This document shows positions 62,601 to 64,000 of a stretch of 64,000 bases of DNA, in pieces. The position numbers and the translations under genes were made by a program. Below the pieces are notes generated by a model. The model did no database searches and had not been told where the DNA came from. It saw only the letters and a program-made list of their open reading frames with translations. Numbering within the stretch: position 1 is the first letter of the stretch; each line of letters starts with the position of its first letter. Origin of the DNA: Maritimibacter sp. DP1N21-5 (lineage in GTDB: Bacteria; Pseudomonadota; Alphaproteobacteria; Rhodobacterales; Rhodobacteraceae); NCBI RefSeq assembly GCF_019218295.1, contig NZ_JAHUZF010000006.1, forward strand, positions 1,116,001 to 1,180,000. Direction: 5' to 3'.

Positions 62601-63089
62601 GACCATCGCCCAGTCGGACTGATGCAACACGGTCGAGCTTTCGCCGGTATGGTCATCGCCCATGGCCATCAGGACGCCGCCGTGGCGCGACGATCCAGCC
62701 ATGTTGGCGTGCCGCATCACGTCGCCCGTCCGGTCCACGCCCGGCCCCTTGCCATACCAGAGGCCGAAAACCCCGTCGAACTTGCCCTCACCGCGCAATT
62801 CGGCCTGTTGCGACCCCCAGAGCGCCGTGGCCGCCAGATCCTCGTTCAGCCCCGGCTGGAACACCACGTCCGCCGCCGTGAGATCCTTGGCCGCACGCAT
62901 CATCCACATGTCGACCGAACCGAGCGGCGAGCCACGGTAGCCTGTGACCAGCCCCGCCGTATCGAGCCCGGCCGCCCGATCGCGCGCTTTTTGCATGAGC
63001 ATCAGGCGCACCAGCGCCTGCGTGCCGTTCAAGAGCACCGGGCTCTTGTCGAGATCGAACCGGTCGTGAAGGGAAACCTCCTGCCGCAT
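59670..63089 (-). CDS. Indolepyruvate:ferredoxin oxidoreductase, fused subunits
   Basis: The 1139-residue enzyme has an N-terminal ThDP-enzyme part (GLVTGYRGSPLGSVD, GLWYGKGPGVDRTGDVMRHA). The ThDP-binding half follows (about 430-600: AYAGIGCHYMVQWMD, FQNLGDGTYNHSG, NDAVAMTGGQP), then a ferredoxin part (about 630-690: VCEGCGDCG, SNCVSI, SCNKDFSCLKGFCPSF), a gamma domain (TGVGGTGVVTLGAIMAQAA) and a C-terminal tail. It converts indolepyruvate or phenylpyruvate to the acyl-CoA; in roseobacters this feeds the phenylacetyl-CoA route. AGGAG precedes the ATG. An inverted repeat lies about 45 bases upstream. Confidence 0.93.
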   Translation of the reverse strand: MRQEVSLHDRFDLDKSPVLLNGTQALVRLMLMQKARDRAAGLDTAGLVTGYRGSPLGSVDMWMMRAAKDLTAADVVFQPGLNEDLAATALWGSQQAELRGEGKFDGVFGLWYGKGPGVDRTGDVMRHANMAGSSRHGGVLMAMGDDHTGESSTVLHQSDWAMVDAYMPVLSPAGVQEILDLGIYGYGLSRFAGVWAGLKLMKDTVEATSVVDGRFDRMNLITPEFDMPDGGLNIRLADDRIPQEARMIDYKRFAAEAYARANRIDRRMWGKPGAKIGLVAAGKNWLDLIHALTLLGIDDREAERLGITTYKVAQTWPLDMESFHEFAEGLDLIIVVEEKRKLIEVQIKEAIFDDRRGRRVYGWHKGDSWENGRKLELFPTRYALDPTFIAQRLGEIFIEEGRDTEAIRAGLSQIDAAKKADNAEPIAARLPYFCSGCPHNTSTRLPEGSRAYAGIGCHYMVQWMDRSTVGFTHMGGEGVNWIGEAPFSTRDHVFQNLGDGTYNHSGIQAVRAAIAAGTNITFKILYNDAVAMTGGQPNEGGLDALRIAKEMLASGVRKLVLVYDPKEDLDIDAFPAEVERRTRDEVLRVEEELREIKGTTVLLYVQTCAAEKRRRRKRGLYPDPDRRVLINTDVCEGCGDCGVQSNCVSIVPVETELGRKRAIDQSSCNKDFSCLKGFCPSFVTVEGGTPRKKVAAEFDLPDMPAPQLPAIQGTFNTVITGVGGTGVVTLGAIMAQAAHIDGKGAGMMEMAGLAQKGGAVLVHLRIAEDPADISAIRVAVGECDALIGGELVVSATPSTLGLTTTGRTGAVVDSHETITGDFTRNTEFRIPGDRLALSLEARLRERLTLFDATELAEALMGDSIFSNMMVLGAAWQNGLVPISREALHRAIELNGQAPARNIRAFEVGRWVAADPDAAHRVAGSKVVDKPLTLKERIAFRERHLTAYQNGKLAKRYRAMIDAMPQELREAVALGYHKLLAYKDEYEVARLMADTRAKAEAAFEGDLKLSVHLAPPVMSGEGPDGRPAKRQFGEGIQKLMSNVLPRLKVLRGTAFDPFGRSEDRRMERALIAEYEADMATLRDGWATGNHTAAEALARLPLDIRGFGPVKAANAAKAAKRREELLAAFKAGDAPLSRAAE

Positions 63090-63131
63090 ATGCTTGCTCC
63101 TCCCAGCTGGCATGTCGCGTGCCTTGAGGGT

Positions 63132-63150
63132 AGGTCAAAAAAACTGACCT
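63132..63150. promoter_or_regulatory. Inverted repeat upstream of indolepyruvate oxidoreductase
   Basis: The half-sites aggtca and tgacct flank seven bases (aaaaaac), 43-61 bases before the minus-strand start. The spacing and symmetry suggest an operator for a dimeric regulator; the regulator is not known. Confidence 0.5.
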
Positions 63151-63250
63151 GTAAAACGCAAGATCGCCCGATAGGCGGTTGGCTTTTCACGGAAACTTGA
63201 GGATAAGAACCTATCTTCAAACCGCTTCACAACCGCTAGTTAGTTACGCG

Positions 63251-64000
63251 ATGGATTGGGACAAGCTCAGAATATTTCACGCCGTGGCGGATGCCGGGTC
63301 GCTCACCCATGCGGGTGACACCCTCAACCTGTCCCAGTCGGCGGTGAGCCGCCAGATTCGCGGTCTCGAGGAAAGCCTGAACGCCACCCTGTTCCACCGC
63401 CATGCGCGCGGACTGATTCTCACCGAACAGGGCGAACTGCTGTTCGATGCGACCCGGTCCATGGCGCAGCGTCTCGACGCCGCCGAAGCCCGGATCCGCG
63501 ATTCGAAGGAAGAGGTCTTCGGTGAGCTGCGCGTGACCACGACCACCGGGTTCGGCTCACTCTGGCTCGCACCGCGGCTCAACAAGCTTTACGAGAAGTT
63601 CCCCGACCTCCGGATCGACCTGATGCTCGAGGAACGGGTTCTCGACCTTCCGATGCGGGAAGCCGATGTCGCGATCCGACTGAAAGAGCCGTCACAGGCT
63701 GACCTGATCCGCAAGCGGCTCATGGGCGTGAACATGCGGCTTTACGCCTCCAAGGACTATCTCGACGCACGCGGTCGACCCGAGAAGATCGAGGACCTGT
63801 CGCACCACCGGCTCATCTGCCAGAACGTGAATTCCACGCAAGTCAGCGCCGGTTCGACCTATACGCAGGAACTCCTCACCTACAACATTCCCTCGCTCCT
63901 GACCGTGAACAACTACTTCGGGGTGCTTCAGGCCACGTTGAACGGTCTCGGGATCGGGGTGCTGCCGGACTATATCCTTGCCGATTTCCCCGACATCGAA
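63251..64000 (+). CDS. LysR family regulator, LsrB/VtlR-like, 3' end cut by window edge
   Basis: The first 250 residues are visible. The helix-turn-helix opens MDWDKLRIFHAVADAGSLTH and continues LNLSQSAVSRQIRGLEESL. The effector domain has ELRVTTTTGFGSLWLAPRL and VLDLPMREADVAIRLKEP. This opening and the RHARGLILTEQGELL stretch match the LsrB/VtlR group, known in rhizobia and Brucella for redox or small-RNA-linked control. Only one cysteine (Cys190) is visible in this part. It is divergent from the oxidoreductase gene with about 160 bases between starts. Confidence 0.9.
   Translation, partial: MDWDKLRIFHAVADAGSLTHAGDTLNLSQSAVSRQIRGLEESLNATLFHRHARGLILTEQGELLFDATRSMAQRLDAAEARIRDSKEEVFGELRVTTTTGFGSLWLAPRLNKLYEKFPDLRIDLMLEERVLDLPMREADVAIRLKEPSQADLIRKRLMGVNMRLYASKDYLDARGRPEKIEDLSHHRLICQNVNSTQVSAGSTYTQELLTYNIPSLLTVNNYFGVLQATLNGLGIGVLPDYILADFPDIE

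Overview
The window is about 64 kb of dense, GC-rich DNA (roughly 65% G+C by eye). Its gene families and gene order point to an alphaproteobacterium of the Rhodobacteraceae (Roseobacter group). Supporting features are the yicC-gmk pair, class II DAHP synthase, a dgt/argS/SPOR/nagZ/scpA/scpB row, a fused indolepyruvate:ferredoxin oxidoreductase beside an LsrB/VtlR-type LysR gene, a DUF4445 reactivase-like protein and several Hint-domain secreted proteins. The genes look like ordinary chromosome. The two edge genes, gmk and the LysR gene, are cut by the window.

Layout. 1-6.2 kb: gmk (partial), yicC, a PAS protein, DAHP synthase, a GlxA-type regulator and a periplasmic sugar dehydrogenase. 6.4-13.0 kb: a branched-chain amino acid/amide-type ABC transporter operon (binding protein, two ATPases, two permeases). 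Two small exported proteins of unknown function are interleaved in it, and a MobA-like nucleotidyltransferase lies at its end. 13.1-22.2 kb: a small Hint protein lacking the usual cysteine, then a 2618-residue secreted RTX/Ig-like/Hint giant. 22.2-23.3 kb: about 1 kb with no gene. 23.3-31.3 kb: tRNA-Leu(CAA), a zinc metallopeptidase, a YqaA-like membrane protein, dsbB, trmJ, a ThiE-like protein, a small conserved protein, scpB, scpA, nagZ and a SPOR protein. 31.4-38.3 kb: argS, dgt, erpA, a RES/Xre toxin-antitoxin pair, the DUF4445 protein and tRNA-Gly(CCC). 38.3-39.5 kb: a low-GC gene resembling phage superinfection exclusion protein B, then a GFA-family protein. 39.5-43.4 kb: the zwf-pgl-pgi operon with a perfect LacI-type palindrome upstream. 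43.5-46.3 kb: a radical SAM protein, a third Hint protein and an HNH protein. 46.5-51.9 kb: cobalamin genes (cbiD, cobK; cobA, cobB) with an AlkA-like glycosylase and an esterase. 51.9-64 kb: an MFS transporter, a squalene/phytoene-synthase-like protein, an alpha/beta hydrolase, cimA, cysS, a YjbR protein, a TehA/SLAC1 protein, indolepyruvate oxidoreductase and a LysR regulator.

How the genes work together. The metabolic core joins Entner-Doudoroff/pentose phosphate entry (zwf, pgl, pgi), aromatic amino acid synthesis (DAHP synthase) and catabolism (indolepyruvate oxidoreductase), isoleucine synthesis by citramalate (cimA), amino acid uptake and B12 synthesis. The DUF4445 protein probably reactivates a B12-dependent enzyme. 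The most unusual parts are the Hint-protein set, with its higher-order repeat structure in the giant gene; the two small exported proteins inside the transporter operon; the tRNA-adjacent SieB-like gene; the compact RES/Xre module with its palindrome; and a GC drop confined to the 3' third of cysS. I saw no CRISPR array, integrase, transposase or rRNA, and no complete new defence system.
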